From Lobosporangium transversale (taxonomy: Eukaryota > Mortierellomycota > Mortierellomycetes > Mortierellales > Mortierellaceae), in contig NW_019029045.1 in NCBI RefSeq assembly GCF_002105155.1, forward strand, positions 1 to 64,000: a stretch of 64,000 nucleotides of DNA. The letters run 5' to 3'. The notes beneath the pieces were generated by a model that did not search any database, was not told the DNA's origin, and was given only the letters and a program-made list of their open reading frames with translations. Shown here piece by piece: positions 1 through 10,455 of the stretch (its first letter is position 1; every line of letters starts with the position of its first letter). The position numbers and the translations under genes are program-made.

Positions 1-1671
1 ACAAGGTCCGGATCCCGATTCAAGTCCAAGGGCTGGTAGCAATTACTACTTTATGGTCTTTTTGGATGCGCAAGACGGGCTCCGGCGCAGATGTGAATGT
101 TCTGGGACAGGAATTAATTGAAATCATGATCCAGGTTCTGTCCATTCCTTCCTTCTTTATCTCGGGTATTGAGGAATCCAAAGGAATGTTCGGTACTTGT
201 TTCTCAGGTTTGGCCATGGGACTGGATAAGTGGTCTGGATTGATGGAACCCAAAATTATGGATGGATTAGTTGCAGGACTCAAGCTAGGACGTGTGAGCG
301 CACAGGACACAGATATGGAGGGCATTCAGGCTAGTCTGGCAACTGTGTTGAGGTCCAATGTTTTGAACGAGAGCCCAGAGCCGATCAAGGAATTGATCAC
401 AGCATTCTTGCAGGATTTTTATGGAGCCTCTTCAAGTGCAGCACCGACACTATCTACAGCTAAGATTTTATCGGTATCATCAGTTGTGAGTAATATTGAT
501 GAGTTGTTCCAGGTTCTGAGGTTGTTTCAATTTGTGGTGACGCATAAGGCTGGCCTTGTTACCGTCAAGGATGATGAAGGCGATAAGGACAAGAAGAGAA
601 AGAAGAAGAAGAGTAAACCAAAGAAGGCTGTTCAGTTAAAGGGAGTAACTTGGTTTGAGGCATTAATCCAGGCACTACAAGATACTTCAAATAACGCCAC
701 CATCCCTAGCCTACTGGCCGTTGCAGGTATTCTGTAAGTTTGATTTCCTTTGGATTTTCAATGATTTCTTTGTTCTTTACGGGTCAAGATCAATCTGAGC
801 AAAATGAATTGAGCTGTTGAGTCATTATGCTTATTTTATTCCCCCCCCCCCCCCCCCTTTTTTCCTTCCCTTTTTTTTGCTTGAAACTGGATATTGGATT
901 AGTCGCGCTATTCAACATGCAGAAGATGATCCTCCCAGGGTGGATGCCGACAGCTTGGCACTTATTCAGGATTTGTTTGTGACTAGTCTCAGGGTCATTA
1001 CTGAAGAGCTGAAAGGAACCATCAGTAGTCCTGAGGATAATATTGCTATCTCGAATGCCTCGGTGTTGTCATCAAGGATCCAAGCCTGCCTTGTCTTTGC
1101 CACTTCTCAGACCATCCCCAACTTGCCTGCCTGTAAATTGGAAGCGCTTGATAGTTCCTTGTTGGCGGACCTTTTGCTAGACTATGTACTTCAACAGAAC
1201 GAGCAAAAAGGAGTCATCCCTATTACTGAAATTTTCAGGACTATAGCATATGAGATAGCGCAACAGCAACAGCCACAACCAAATCGCCTAAAGCTGAATG
1301 GAATGACCCACCAGCTGTTGACGACGACGACAAAAGGTCCTTTATTCACAGAGATAGGCAGGATTGCTAGAACAATAGCTACATTGATTGAAACAATGGA
1401 TGATTGGGGTAAAATCGAGCATTTACTGGAGAGAATGCATTCGTTCGCAATCAACATCCATGTTGATTGGTCGAGATGTAGTCTATCCAGTTACGACTCT
1501 TTTGTTATCGAAGGCCAGCAGCAAAAGTCTGAACCGAGGCCAGAACCTGATCCCGAGACAAGCAAATCAATGGCGATGCTCTTCCAGGTTTTCAAGACCG
1601 TGCTCTTCGCATATACCATGATCTTTGGATCCATCAATGAGAAGTGGGAAAATGCAACAGGTAAAAAAGGG

Positions 1672-1707
<36 letters not shown>

Positions 1708-3030
1708 CAATAGCAAAAGCAGAGCAATGACATAGCTATTTTAATTTACTGAAACGCATTTTTTTGTTACTCTACCTATACAATTCTAGTAGGCCTAACC
1801 TCACAATTCGATTTCCTGATCCTGGACAGCTATGCTCACTTGTTCTTCATCACCTACAAACTGGGTCCAGGCAGCTTTCAGGTTTATGAAGAGCTTATCA
1901 CTTCAATCCTCACACGTATGGTCACTTCTGAGGGAATTGCGGCTACATTACAGGATACTGATAAGGACGGCGAGTCTAGCAACCATCATGTCTTGCTCAA
2001 CAAAACCCTCAAGCGTATGAAGCCCCGTGCAGAGCTAGGGCTCTATGATCCGGTGATGGAGAGTCGGACATTGTTCTACATGAATCTGTTGGAACGAATC
2101 ATGATTGCAATTGAAGAGCCGTTTTTGGAGCATGAGCTCTTGCCGATGGTGTATCCTTACTTGCTTAAGAACGATCAACGGGATCTTTTTGAATCTGCAC
2201 ACTCAGTCATCATGTCTGTCTTTTTGACCAACAAGACGATTGCAAAACAATTGGCTCCTTATTACTCTAACTTGTTGTTGCAGCATTTCCCGGATCAAAT
2301 TAACATTGATCAGTTGAGAGCTGCGTTTACGACCATGATCAAATCCTTATCTGAGACGGAGGATGCTCTAGCTTGGTTGTGCGTGGAGAAATTACTGGAG
2401 AAGATACAGCAGTACGATACAGTGATAGAGGCCGATATCAAAGCTCAAGAATTATCCCAAAATGAGCAGGAAAAGGCAGTGGCAGCTTTGGCAAAGGAGC
2501 AACAGGAGCGCGATAGTGAAAAGGCATTGGTCCAGGTCGCGACAGAGGTGTACCAGGATTTAAGCCCCCAAGACTCTGCAACTCAACTCCCATCCCTTAA
2601 TACCCCAACACCCTCTCCTCCCCCACTATCGAGTGCAGTACCACCAGCCACCTCTTCTTCTTCTTACTCATCCTCATCTTCTGTCACAAAAACAACTGCA
2701 TCGATTGCATCCTTAGAGCTTCAAAAGGAACGTGGACAAATTCTGTTGGCACTGTTCGATCAACTTTCAAGTCTCAACCTAGTTTTTGTTCAGACATTGG
2801 GTGATAAGATCCGAGAGTTGTTGAGCAAGGAACAGAGCCCAGTGAGTCGGAAGGCGCTACTGAAGTGCATCTTGGATGTGGTAGGAGGACCTTCTGTGGA
2901 TCAGACAAAGCGTGATTGGGCCGTGAAGTGGTATTTAGGCCTTGTGAATGAATTTGGACGGGGCTCTTCTTCTTCTTCATTATCATCATCATTGTCTACT
3001 CCAATCTCAATGAGCTTGCACAAACATTAG
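1..3030 (+). CDS. PEX8: Probable peroxin Pex8-like HEAT-repeat protein (5' partial)
   Basis: Three exons are visible: 3..733 (open from the window edge, so the N-terminus is missing), 903..1660 and 1790..3030, giving 909 residues. Both introns are GT-AG and phases match. The first intron holds a C17 run (841-857), the second an A35 run (1672-1706). The protein is helical and HEAT-like. It has a Lys-rich insert near visible residues 177-190 (KKRKKKKSKPKK) and a Ser/Pro/Thr-rich linker before the last helical block. The stretch ESRTLFYMNLLERIM followed by FESAHSVIMSVF resembles fungal Pex8 from memory. Pex8 is an intraperoxisomal peripheral membrane protein that links the docking and RING complexes in matrix-protein import. 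The C-terminus (SLHKH) is not a recognisable PTS1, which some yeast Pex8 proteins carry. The protein is also longer than I expect for the family, so the name is tentative. Confidence 0.5.
841..857. repeat. C17 homopolymer in PEX8-like intron 1
   Basis: Seventeen consecutive C residues followed by a T-rich tract. It lies inside the first intron (734-902), between the donor GTAAGT and the acceptor ATTAG. It is the only long C run in the window; every other long homopolymer is A or T. Confidence 0.9.
1672..1706. repeat. A35 homopolymer in PEX8-like intron 2
   Basis: The longest A run in the window. It lies in the sense strand soon after the donor GTAAAAAAGGG. Confidence 0.9.
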
Positions 3031-3224
3031 ATTTGATAAAATAAAGGTAAAATAATAAAAGTAATATGTAGAAAAAAAAAATAAAAAATAAATAAAAAAT
3101 AAAAGACACACATCAATATGATATATGCAAGCTATTTAGATGTGAATATTATGATTCTATGTTCTAGACTTGTTTTTGTACATTTTCAAAAAAAAAAAAA
3201 AAAAAAAAAAAAAAATTATGTTTT
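3031..3224. other. Convergent 3' intergenic with A28 tract
   Basis: A 194-bp gap between the stop of the PEX8-like gene (+) and the stop of the fucosyltransferase (-). It is AT-rich with AATAAA-like words and an A28 run at 3188-3215. Probably it carries both 3' UTRs. Confidence 0.7.
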
Positions 3225-4440
3225 CTATCTTCGGTCTTCCATAGAAAATTCGTGATACTCTGATCGTTTCGTCTTTGTAAGACGTTCTCTGACCATTATC
3301 AACAACGTCCAAATTTTCCTGATTAAATAGAAGATTATCGCTCGTCCAGTCTTTGTCAACAGCAGGAATAATAATGCAAGGACTGAACACAGTATCAACA
3401 AGGTCAAGTAAGGATAAAAAGAGATGATCCAGCTTGTATAGTAAAATTTGCGGAACTTGCAGGTTTGATCGATGGTGAGTCGATTGCTTGGGCTGAGAGT
3501 CCGGGACCCTTCTGTTAGCTCATGAGCAACTCTGCAGGCTGCACACATGCCACCGTCCAGATCTGGGCCCCATTGCATGCCATATTTTGCCCGGGTGGTC
3601 CTCGTAGGTCCATCTGTACTGAGCCACTCTGTCGTCTTGTTGAAAAGTCCTGTTCTATCCAGATCCCAGTTGTCGACAAACCAAGGGGACAGACGTTCTC
3701 TGTAATCTTGGTTAAAGGTTTCAGGAGATTGGATCAAGACATTCCCCTGTGCGTCTGTGTTGTTTGGTGATCGAGGGGTTCTATAGGTCAAATACTCTTG
3801 ATAGGCAGTATCGTTCTGGTCCAGATATTTCAAGAACTGAGCCAACTTCCTTGGGGATCCATGATCATCATAGCGGATCAATGATCTTGGAGAGGGCATG
3901 AATCTTGAGTAATCATCCGGTCCGTCTACCACAGGGACAGCTCCAGCACCAAAAGTCCGCTCCAGTTTTTCGGTCACATAATCCTCGCAGTTGCTGTTCT
4001 CGATCGCTAGATAGAATTTGTAATGCCCTACTAATTCTTCATCCGGCATATCGATCTGTGAATTATTGTCGAGCATTTTCTTGGGCCAAGGTCGATTGGA
4101 GATACAACGACCGTAGATATCGATGTCGATGTATTTGAGAAGTTGTTTGACCATGAGATGACGACCATTAGAGGCTTTACAATTGCTGACGATCCAAGCG
4201 ACAGGAGCTAGAGGACGACGATCTGCTGGATGAAACCCAGATTGACGATATCGATTTTTTTGTTCGATTGTTCTCAAGGGTGGACGGGAGACGAGGTTGA
4301 TGAAGGAATTGGGTTTAGTAGTTCCGGCTGTGAAGTAAGTCATGACAAAGTCTGAGGAGAAGTGATACGTGAACTTGTAACTGAATAATGAAATGTAGTA
4401 CTGTTGGTAGGCATATGTCTCGGGTTTCTCGGCTTTTTTT

Positions 4441-4471
<31 letters not shown>

Positions 4472-4790
4472 CGAAAAAGAGCATTTGTCAAGATCAGAGA
4501 ATGTTTACCATATCAAGAAGAAGAAAGAAAAAGGAAGAAGAGAACGCCTTACCAGAGTTGCGTACCCATGCTTTGCTATTGTTATCTACATCTTTTCTTG
4601 GAGGAAGATCATTGGGATGCCAGTCGTGGAAGAGGATGAGCCTGGCATCCTTGTATTTGGAACGATCTAAGGTGTTCCTACACGTGTACGGGAGTCCACA
4701 GTTGTCAACGATAACATCCTCGTATCGGTCTTGATCGAACCATTTAGTCCACCATAGGAGTGTGTACTCCTTTTTTGGGACAACAGACAT
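3225..4790 (-). CDS. GT10 alpha-fucosyltransferase with C-terminal membrane helix
   Basis: Two exons: 4553..4790 and 3225..4432 (complement), 481 aa, intron 4433-4552 GT-AG with a long sense-strand T run. Joining restores continuous GT10 sequence from NSAEKPETYAY into YHFSSDFVMTYF. The family signature follows: VAWIVSNC, then a Tyr-Lys-Phe-Tyr-Leu-Ala-Ile-Glu-Asn-Ser motif, then CEDYVTEKL and AVPVVDGPDDY. These enzymes move fucose from GDP-fucose to glycans, normally in the Golgi; fucose is a known component of Mucoromycota wall polymers. The N-terminus is not hydrophobic, whereas eukaryotic GT10 proteins are usually type II. Instead a membrane helix (FYPYLTLLILCSVLALLFLL) lies near the C-terminus, followed by a basic tail. 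The start is supported by a TATA box (reverse complement of 4883-4890) about 95 bp upstream. Family call is firm; glycan product unknown. Confidence 0.88.
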
Positions 4791-4882
4791 TCTTTCCTCT
4801 TTCTTTCTTCCTTTCCTGAATTGAAGTGCAAAAAAAAAAAAAAAGAAAAAAAAGATGAATGAAACTGAAGGAATGAAAGTCT

Positions 4883-4890
4883 TTTTTATA
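4883..4890 (-). promoter_or_regulatory. TATA box of the GT10 gene
   Basis: TATAAAAA on the minus strand, about 95 bp upstream of the ATG at 4790. A pyrimidine-rich leader lies between them. It argues against a missed upstream exon encoding a signal anchor. Confidence 0.55.
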
Positions 4891-6041
4891 AAGGAACGGA
4901 TGAGATGATGATTTTTTTTTTTTTTTTGTGATCAGAGGCAGACTATATACCTTGCCCTGGCCAATTGCCTAAAGCCCTCAAGCCCTCAAGCCCAATTGTC
5001 TCAAGCCCACTTGCCCTTCGCCCTCGATATGTGCTGCATTCTCTACATGAACAAACGTGTCTCTTTTACTTTTATTTGCCCGCAAAGATATCATCACCCA
5101 TGGCTCTCCTTGGTCTTGATTATAGGGTCAGGTAAGATCATAGAGCAGAGCAATTTTCTACTCTCCTCACTCTGTTGCTGTTGTCTCCTTTTTCATTTTT
5201 AATACAATAAACGGCAACAGCGCATTGTATGTACATCTTACTGAATTTGCTCCCCCAGAATTACTTCAAAGAGTGTGACTTTGACAAGGTAATCATTAAG
5301 TCTAACTTGGTAGGCTTTTCAAACGGGAAGACGGGCAGAGAGAAAGTTATCAAAGTATACTAGGAATTTTTTTTTTTTTTTTTTTTTTTTTATAAAGTGG
5401 TATCAAATTCCCGTTCATTTTCTATGCAGGTCAACAACGGCGCGTCCAATTATGCGAACTATAGAAGAATGGAAGCAATAGATACTCGCATCACACTGCG
5501 CATCTTCAACTGTTGACAGGTTCAATGGTCATGTAGGATTCTCTTAGAATCGTGGTCTCCCTCCATTGGTGCTGCGAAAAGACAATAAGTAAGTAAATGT
5601 AAATGAGTAACGAGCTGGGTTTTTCTTATTCCTAGGCAAATATTAACAGCGGCGTGTTGATGAGTAAGACAGCTCTTTTAAAACGGAATTAGGCACCTGT
5701 TGCTGCTGCAGAGGAAATATACAAGAAATGAAAACAAATGTTTACATGCCACAAAAGAAAAAAAAAGAAAGAAAGAAAGAAAGACGTGCAAAGATGTGAT
5801 CTGTGTAGTGTATGCTTGGATGTCACTTCAAGATCAGGGTCATAAAATGGGTACAGAGGTCCAAACGCCACTGATTAGTAATGCTTGACTAGATTATGTA
5901 CGTACTGTATTTTGTGGACTAGAAAAAAAAAAAAGAGCGAATGATGTGCCACGCTTTTGGTCGCAATTTGCTCCACACTATCCAGCTTCGATGGTGTGTG
6001 TATGTAGATGTTCATATACATATTACAAGCACCTCATTCCT

Positions 6042-6087
6042 ATTGGCCAATGATGTGGTAATTCAAAGAAGTGGAATGGGGTATAAA
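6042..6087 (+). promoter_or_regulatory. CCAAT and TATA elements of the GST promoter
   Basis: The palindromic ATTGGCCAAT at 6042-6051 contains a CCAAT box in both orientations. TATAAA follows at about 6082-6087, then a strong CT-rich tract (6106-6141) and the ATG at 6235. This order is classical for a highly expressed fungal gene. Confidence 0.6.
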
Positions 6088-6234
6088 GGCCGAATGCGTT
6101 GGCCGTTTTTTTTATTCTTCTTTTCTTCTTCTTCATTCTAAACTTCTAAACTTTTGCCCGCTTCTTTTCTCAGCATCCACATTTCCTTTTCAACAAAGAC
6201 AAGGCCAGTGAAGACCAACAAAAATCAGTAAATC

Positions 6235-7082
6235 ATGACCGGTCCAAAACTCGTTCTCTACAACTCAGTTGCCTGCCCTTACGCTGCACGCGCTGTTATC
6301 GCTGCTGAAGAGACCGGTGCTCAACTTGAAATCGTTCCCATTGACTTGAATGTCCCTCGTCCTGACTGGTATCTCAAGGAGATTAATCCCTATGGACAGG
6401 TCCCTGCTTTGAAGGTGGACGATAAACACGTCATCCTTGAGAGTTTACTCGTTGCTGAGTATTTGTCAGATCTCCATCCAGGAGCTGGGTAAGTCTCACA
6501 TGACATTATTCTTTTTTCCCTTTGCAACACACTACTCAGTTAAACGATTTTTTTTTTTTTATTTTCATGGGAAAAAAAAAATAATTGACCGTTCTAATGA
6601 TTTTCTTTTTATTTTTTATTTTTTTATTGGAATGCAGTCTCTTTCCCACGGACCCCTTGCAACGTGCTCAGACTCGCTATTTGATCCATCACTGGGGCAA
6701 CCGCACTCACCCCGCTTTTCATAAGGCTGCTTTCGTCTTGGACCGTGAACAGGCTGCAAAACACCGCGAGGAGTTCATTGTCGAGCTTGAGAAGTTCAAC
6801 AGACTTTTGGAGAACGTTTACCGCAGGGAGGAGGATGGCAATGGTCCTTTTTTCCTTGGTGACAAGTTCACGTTTGCTGATTTGGCTCTTGGGCCTTTCA
6901 TGAGCCGTTTCATTCTCTTGGGCGCTTACGATAACGGCAACAAGGAAGTCACCCTGGAGGATTACCCTCAATTCAAGCGTTTCTTCGAATGGAAGGATGC
7001 TGTCACCAAGAGACCCTCTGTCGCCAAGGCTTCTTACCCTAGAGAGAAGTTGATTGAGGCCTACAAAAAGTTCCTCCATTGA
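6235..7082 (+). CDS. Glutathione S-transferase, omega/lambda-like (Cys type)
   Basis: Two exons, 6235..6488 and 6638..7082, encode 232 aa. The intron is GT-AG and T-rich. The thioredoxin-like N-terminal domain has the motif VACPYAAR with a candidate catalytic Cys14, the cis-proline turn GQVPAL, and ESLLVAEYL for glutathione binding. The helical C-terminal domain contains FFLGDKFTFADLALGPF. A cysteine in place of the usual Ser/Tyr points to omega- or lambda-type enzymes. These act as thiol transferases or dehydroascorbate reductases in the cytosol rather than by classical conjugation. Length is typical. The CCAAT/TATA promoter suggests strong expression. Substrate not inferable. Confidence 0.9.
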
Positions 7083-7381
7083 ATATAGGTTTGACCTCCT
7101 CCCTCTTCCTTATTCCCACATACTGCAGCAGCATTTTGATGCAAGTTGTCGAGGGGTCAAGAAAAACATCGGGTACATGTACAGCATCATTTAAGTGAAA
7201 TAAAACATCGTATATAATCTCCAATTAATTTAAATTTTAAAGGTTAGGACGTTATATGTTTATGTATCCATATGAAGTCTTTTGATCCAGTCTCTCAGTT
7301 CCTTCAAAGGATATAAAATGGTTTCTATGTTATATTTATGATTTTTTGAATATTATATAAATAATTTATATATATATACAA

Positions 7382-7620
7382 CTAATACTCGCCACATTCT
7401 GTGATGACGACTTGTAGCTTTGGCTTATTATTAGGTCCTGTCTGTACATTCTCAATCTTGCGAAGTGTCAATAGTCCATCAATCAATTTTCCAAAAACCA
7501 CATGCCGTCCGTCCAAGAAATCTGTTTTTGTCGACGTGATAAAGAACTGTCAAAAAATAAATAAATAAGAATGATAGTACTTGTAGTGAGTTTTTAATGT
7601 TGAAGCATACAGTGAAGAGT

Positions 7621-7651
<31 letters not shown>

Positions 7652-8394
7652 GACAAAGTGTTACCTGACATCCGTTCGTATTAGGGCCGCTATTAGCCAT
7701 GGACAACAATCCTGCCTCTGTATGTTTTAGCGTAAAGTTCTCATCCGGGAACTTGTCTCCATAAATACTCATTGATCCTGTGCCATCACCCTGTCAAGTA
7801 TATACAACATTAATCAGTAAGTGCCGTCTCTCTATCTCTACACCATTGCTGAGAGCTAATGCCTGAGTAGTCTCTCTGTATTGTCAAGCCTTATCAGGTT
7901 TCGTTCACAGAGAATGTCCTCATCTCTCACCTTGATAAAGTCACCTCCCTGGATCATAAAATCCTTAATGACTCTGTGAAATGTGCAATTCTTATATCCC
8001 TGCGGAACTCCATTCTTTTTGTATTCTCCTGTACACAATTGTCTAAATAGAGATCAAAGATACAAAGAGAGAAGTAAAGTCAATGGCATGTTGCAAGTTT
8101 AAAGAGAGAGAGAGAGAGACAAAAGGCTTCCTCCTCTGTACTTGTTTACTCACACATTACCTAAAGTTCTCTGCAGTTTTCGGTACAACGTCTGCAAAAA
8201 GTTCCATCTTCATACGACCAGCTGGTCGTCCACCGATAGATACATCAAAGAAAACCTATGTGAGATATATTCATATGAAAATCAGCCTGGTGAGAAACGA
8301 CACTCTTCCAATTTCCTGTCACTTGTTTTTCGTAGCTTTTTTAATATTATTATTATTTCCTTCTTGTCCTTACAATCGGGTTTGGTTGGGTCAT
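7382..8394 (-). CDS. PPIH: Cyclophilin H-type peptidyl-prolyl isomerase (U4/U6 snRNP)
   Basis: Five exons on the minus strand: 8374..8394, 8161..8255, 7931..8042, 7665..7790 and 7382..7546, encoding 172 aa. The first exon codes only MTQPNPI. All junctions are GT-AG and in phase. The product covers the whole cyclophilin fold, with [33 protein letters not shown] and WL-type core replaced by [16 protein letters not shown]. The insert [19 protein letters not shown] and the end VVITECGEY closely match cyclophilin H. In animals that protein binds the U4/U6.U5 tri-snRNP component Prp4 and catalyses X-Pro isomerisation. The last intron contains an A run on + (7626-7651), a T run in the sense strand. 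Divergently transcribed from POP3. Confidence 0.92.
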
Positions 8395-8692
8395 GTTCTG
8401 CTGATAAAACGAGATTGTCAAGGTGTTGGAATGGTTCTGTTGCAACAAAAAAATGCATAGAACATTTAGAACATTAAAGAAAGCGACTTGTGAATAGAGT
8501 GCTCAGTGGCTTTGCAAATGCAATAAATACCTACCTTTTTTTTTTTTTTTTTTTAAAGTTGAAAGCGAAATCTCTTCATAACCATCGTTCGCAAACTACG
8601 GTTCAATATAAAAAAGGGCAGAAGAGCAGGATAGGCTACTTTAGATTCATTCAGAAGAGGAAATAATAGAATAGGGCATAGGCACCATTACA
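8395..8692. promoter_or_regulatory. Divergent PPIH/POP3 promoter region
   Basis: The 298 bp between the two start codons must hold both promoters. It contains a T run of about 20 nt near 8535-8554. No canonical TATA box was seen with confidence. Confidence 0.5.
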
Positions 8693-9079
8693 ATGTCAAT
8701 GAATCAGAAGCAGCAGCAAGCAAAGGGCAACAAGACAGCTGCTGTGCATACAGGAGGCATACGCACTGAGGCTAAAAAGACAAGGACCGTTTACAAAAAT
8801 GTACTCGATACGCCATTTAGCATCCCATGGTATGTGTCCATATGTCAATATACAGCTAATAAGGGAGACTGTCCTGTGTTTAATGCATACAGATGGAGTT
8901 CAATTGCTCACCAACGGTCCACATATTCGTTACTAGGCCAGAAGTAACAACGGAAAACAACGCGATTGTTTTGGATGTTCTTTGTGAGTATGTATTTGAT
9001 GTTGAGTAAACAAAAAGGACTATTTTTCTTAGATCAGGATTATGTTACTACGCAATTGACAATGTCCTAATGTCTTTTA

Positions 9080-9110
<31 letters not shown>

Positions 9111-10158
9111 CATTTTCTTTATTTTTAGTCTGATGAAGACTATCCGCGAATACCATGATATTCAACGCAGAAAGAGTTCATCATCATCAGTAAACAAAGA
9201 GAGTAAAAAGAAAAAAAAAAGCAAATTGTCAACCAAAATACCTTCAGATGACAATGACACTGGTATATCATTAAAACCAAATCCAGCTTTGGCAACCACA
9301 GATCATGATCCATGTACAGGTACCTCCCTTCCTACTACTTCCGCCAGCACATCAGCGGAGCCATCACTAGCACAACTAGCGCCACCTGCTATCTTGGAAT
9401 GGACTATCATTGGCATCAACGCAGTGACAAGGACACTAGAACGATCTATTCAGGACTCGAAAGGTTATCTACCACCGAGTGCAGTCTTTATTTGCAAAGG
9501 CGATCTTGTTCCTGCTCACCTTTACACCCATTTAGGGCCATTAGTTGCCATGCTTCCAGGCGTGAGGGTATTCCCATTCCTGAAGGGCTCGGAGAAGAGG
9601 TTGAGTGAAGCATTAGGTATGGCAGCAGTTGGTGCATTGGCCATCCGAGCACCAGCAGGATCTAAAGATGTGGAGGATTTGCTGATGATTCTAGAAAGAA
9701 TGGTAGACCCTATATCAGTGCCATGGTTACCCAAGATCCCAATCCGATCAACTGCTACCTCAGCACTTAAAAAGGCTGTTCCCTCCTCATCCTCAGCAAT
9801 TACATCAGCAACGACATTAGCAACAGCATCAGCATCAGCATCAGCATCAACAGTCAGTACAAAAGTACGAGCGGAGGATAGTACGACGAAAAACGAGTTG
9901 GTATTTATTTCAACAAACATCAAGTCCTTGAAGACAACCATGCCTATTGTAGTCAAAACACCAAAGCCTGCTGCCTCCAATAACGGCAATGAGAGTGGCA
10001 AGGACAAAAATCAAAAAGGACAGAGACAGAAGCAGAATCAGCAAGAGCCCTCATCATCGCAGCAGAAGAACCAACCACCAAGAAACATGAAGCATCCGAG
10101 GGATAGTATAGAACATAGTCGTGGGAAGGGTAAAGATAAGAAAACACGATCGGATTGA
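8693..10158 (+). CDS. POP3: RNase P/MRP protein subunit Pop3
   Basis: Exons 8693..8829, 8937..9005 and 9129..10158 give 411 aa. The first junction rebuilds KNVLDTPFSIPW-PEV, the conserved Pop3 N-terminal signature. An L7Ae/L30e-like alpha/beta core follows (AVFICKGDLVPAHLYTHLG, then MLPGVRVFPFLKGSEKRLSEALG, then AALAIRAPAGS-type strand). In yeast, Pop3 binds the RNA of RNase P and RNase MRP for tRNA 5' maturation and rRNA processing in the nucleus. The tail is low complexity (Ser/Ala/Thr, then Gln/Lys) and includes a microsatellite-like stretch near 9810-9850. The second donor (9006) was chosen by phase; a nearby alternative at 8984 breaks the frame. A T run of about 28 nt fills intron 2. The 3' end of this gene is duplicated as a relic at about 17890-18232. 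Confidence 0.85.
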
Positions 10159-10455
10159 ACACTGTTCATGCAAACTTTCTTTCTTTATTTTTATTTTTAT
10201 TTTTATTTTTATTTTTTTTTTTTTTCTGGATTGATTCAGGGGTGCAGGAGGCGGGATCAAGTCTGGTTGCGTTTGAGGTCCGATGCCATAAGCATCTAGA
10301 TGAGGCTTGGTCTACCCATCTATGCCCCTAGACGTGTACCCTGGACTGGGGTGATTGACATCCTCTCATTTTTTTGTTCTTGCGAATTGTACTACCACAA
10401 GAACATCAAAAACATATTCACCCCTATTCCTACATTTCTTACTACTACTTCTCGA
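10159..10455. other. POP3 3' flank and promoter of channel copy A
   Basis: Contains a (TTTTA)n microsatellite at about 10187-10226. A block at about 10240-10360 is strongly similar to 18255-18345 upstream of channel copy B. The similarity marks the shared 5' part of the duplicated unit. Confidence 0.7.

Larger units (their letters stand above)
4791..6234. other. Divergent intergenic/promoter region, GT10 (-) and GST (+)
   Basis: No convincing ORF. It holds a short C-rich repeat built on CCCTCAAG (about 4972-5025), a T25 run at 5367-5391, GA-rich words near 5757-5783, and the GST promoter elements at its right end. Confidence 0.6.

Noticed and set aside
1672-1706. Poly(A) run as the tail of a retroposon
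   Set aside because: It sits inside an intron, has no adjacent element or target-site duplication, and similar runs occur throughout the window.
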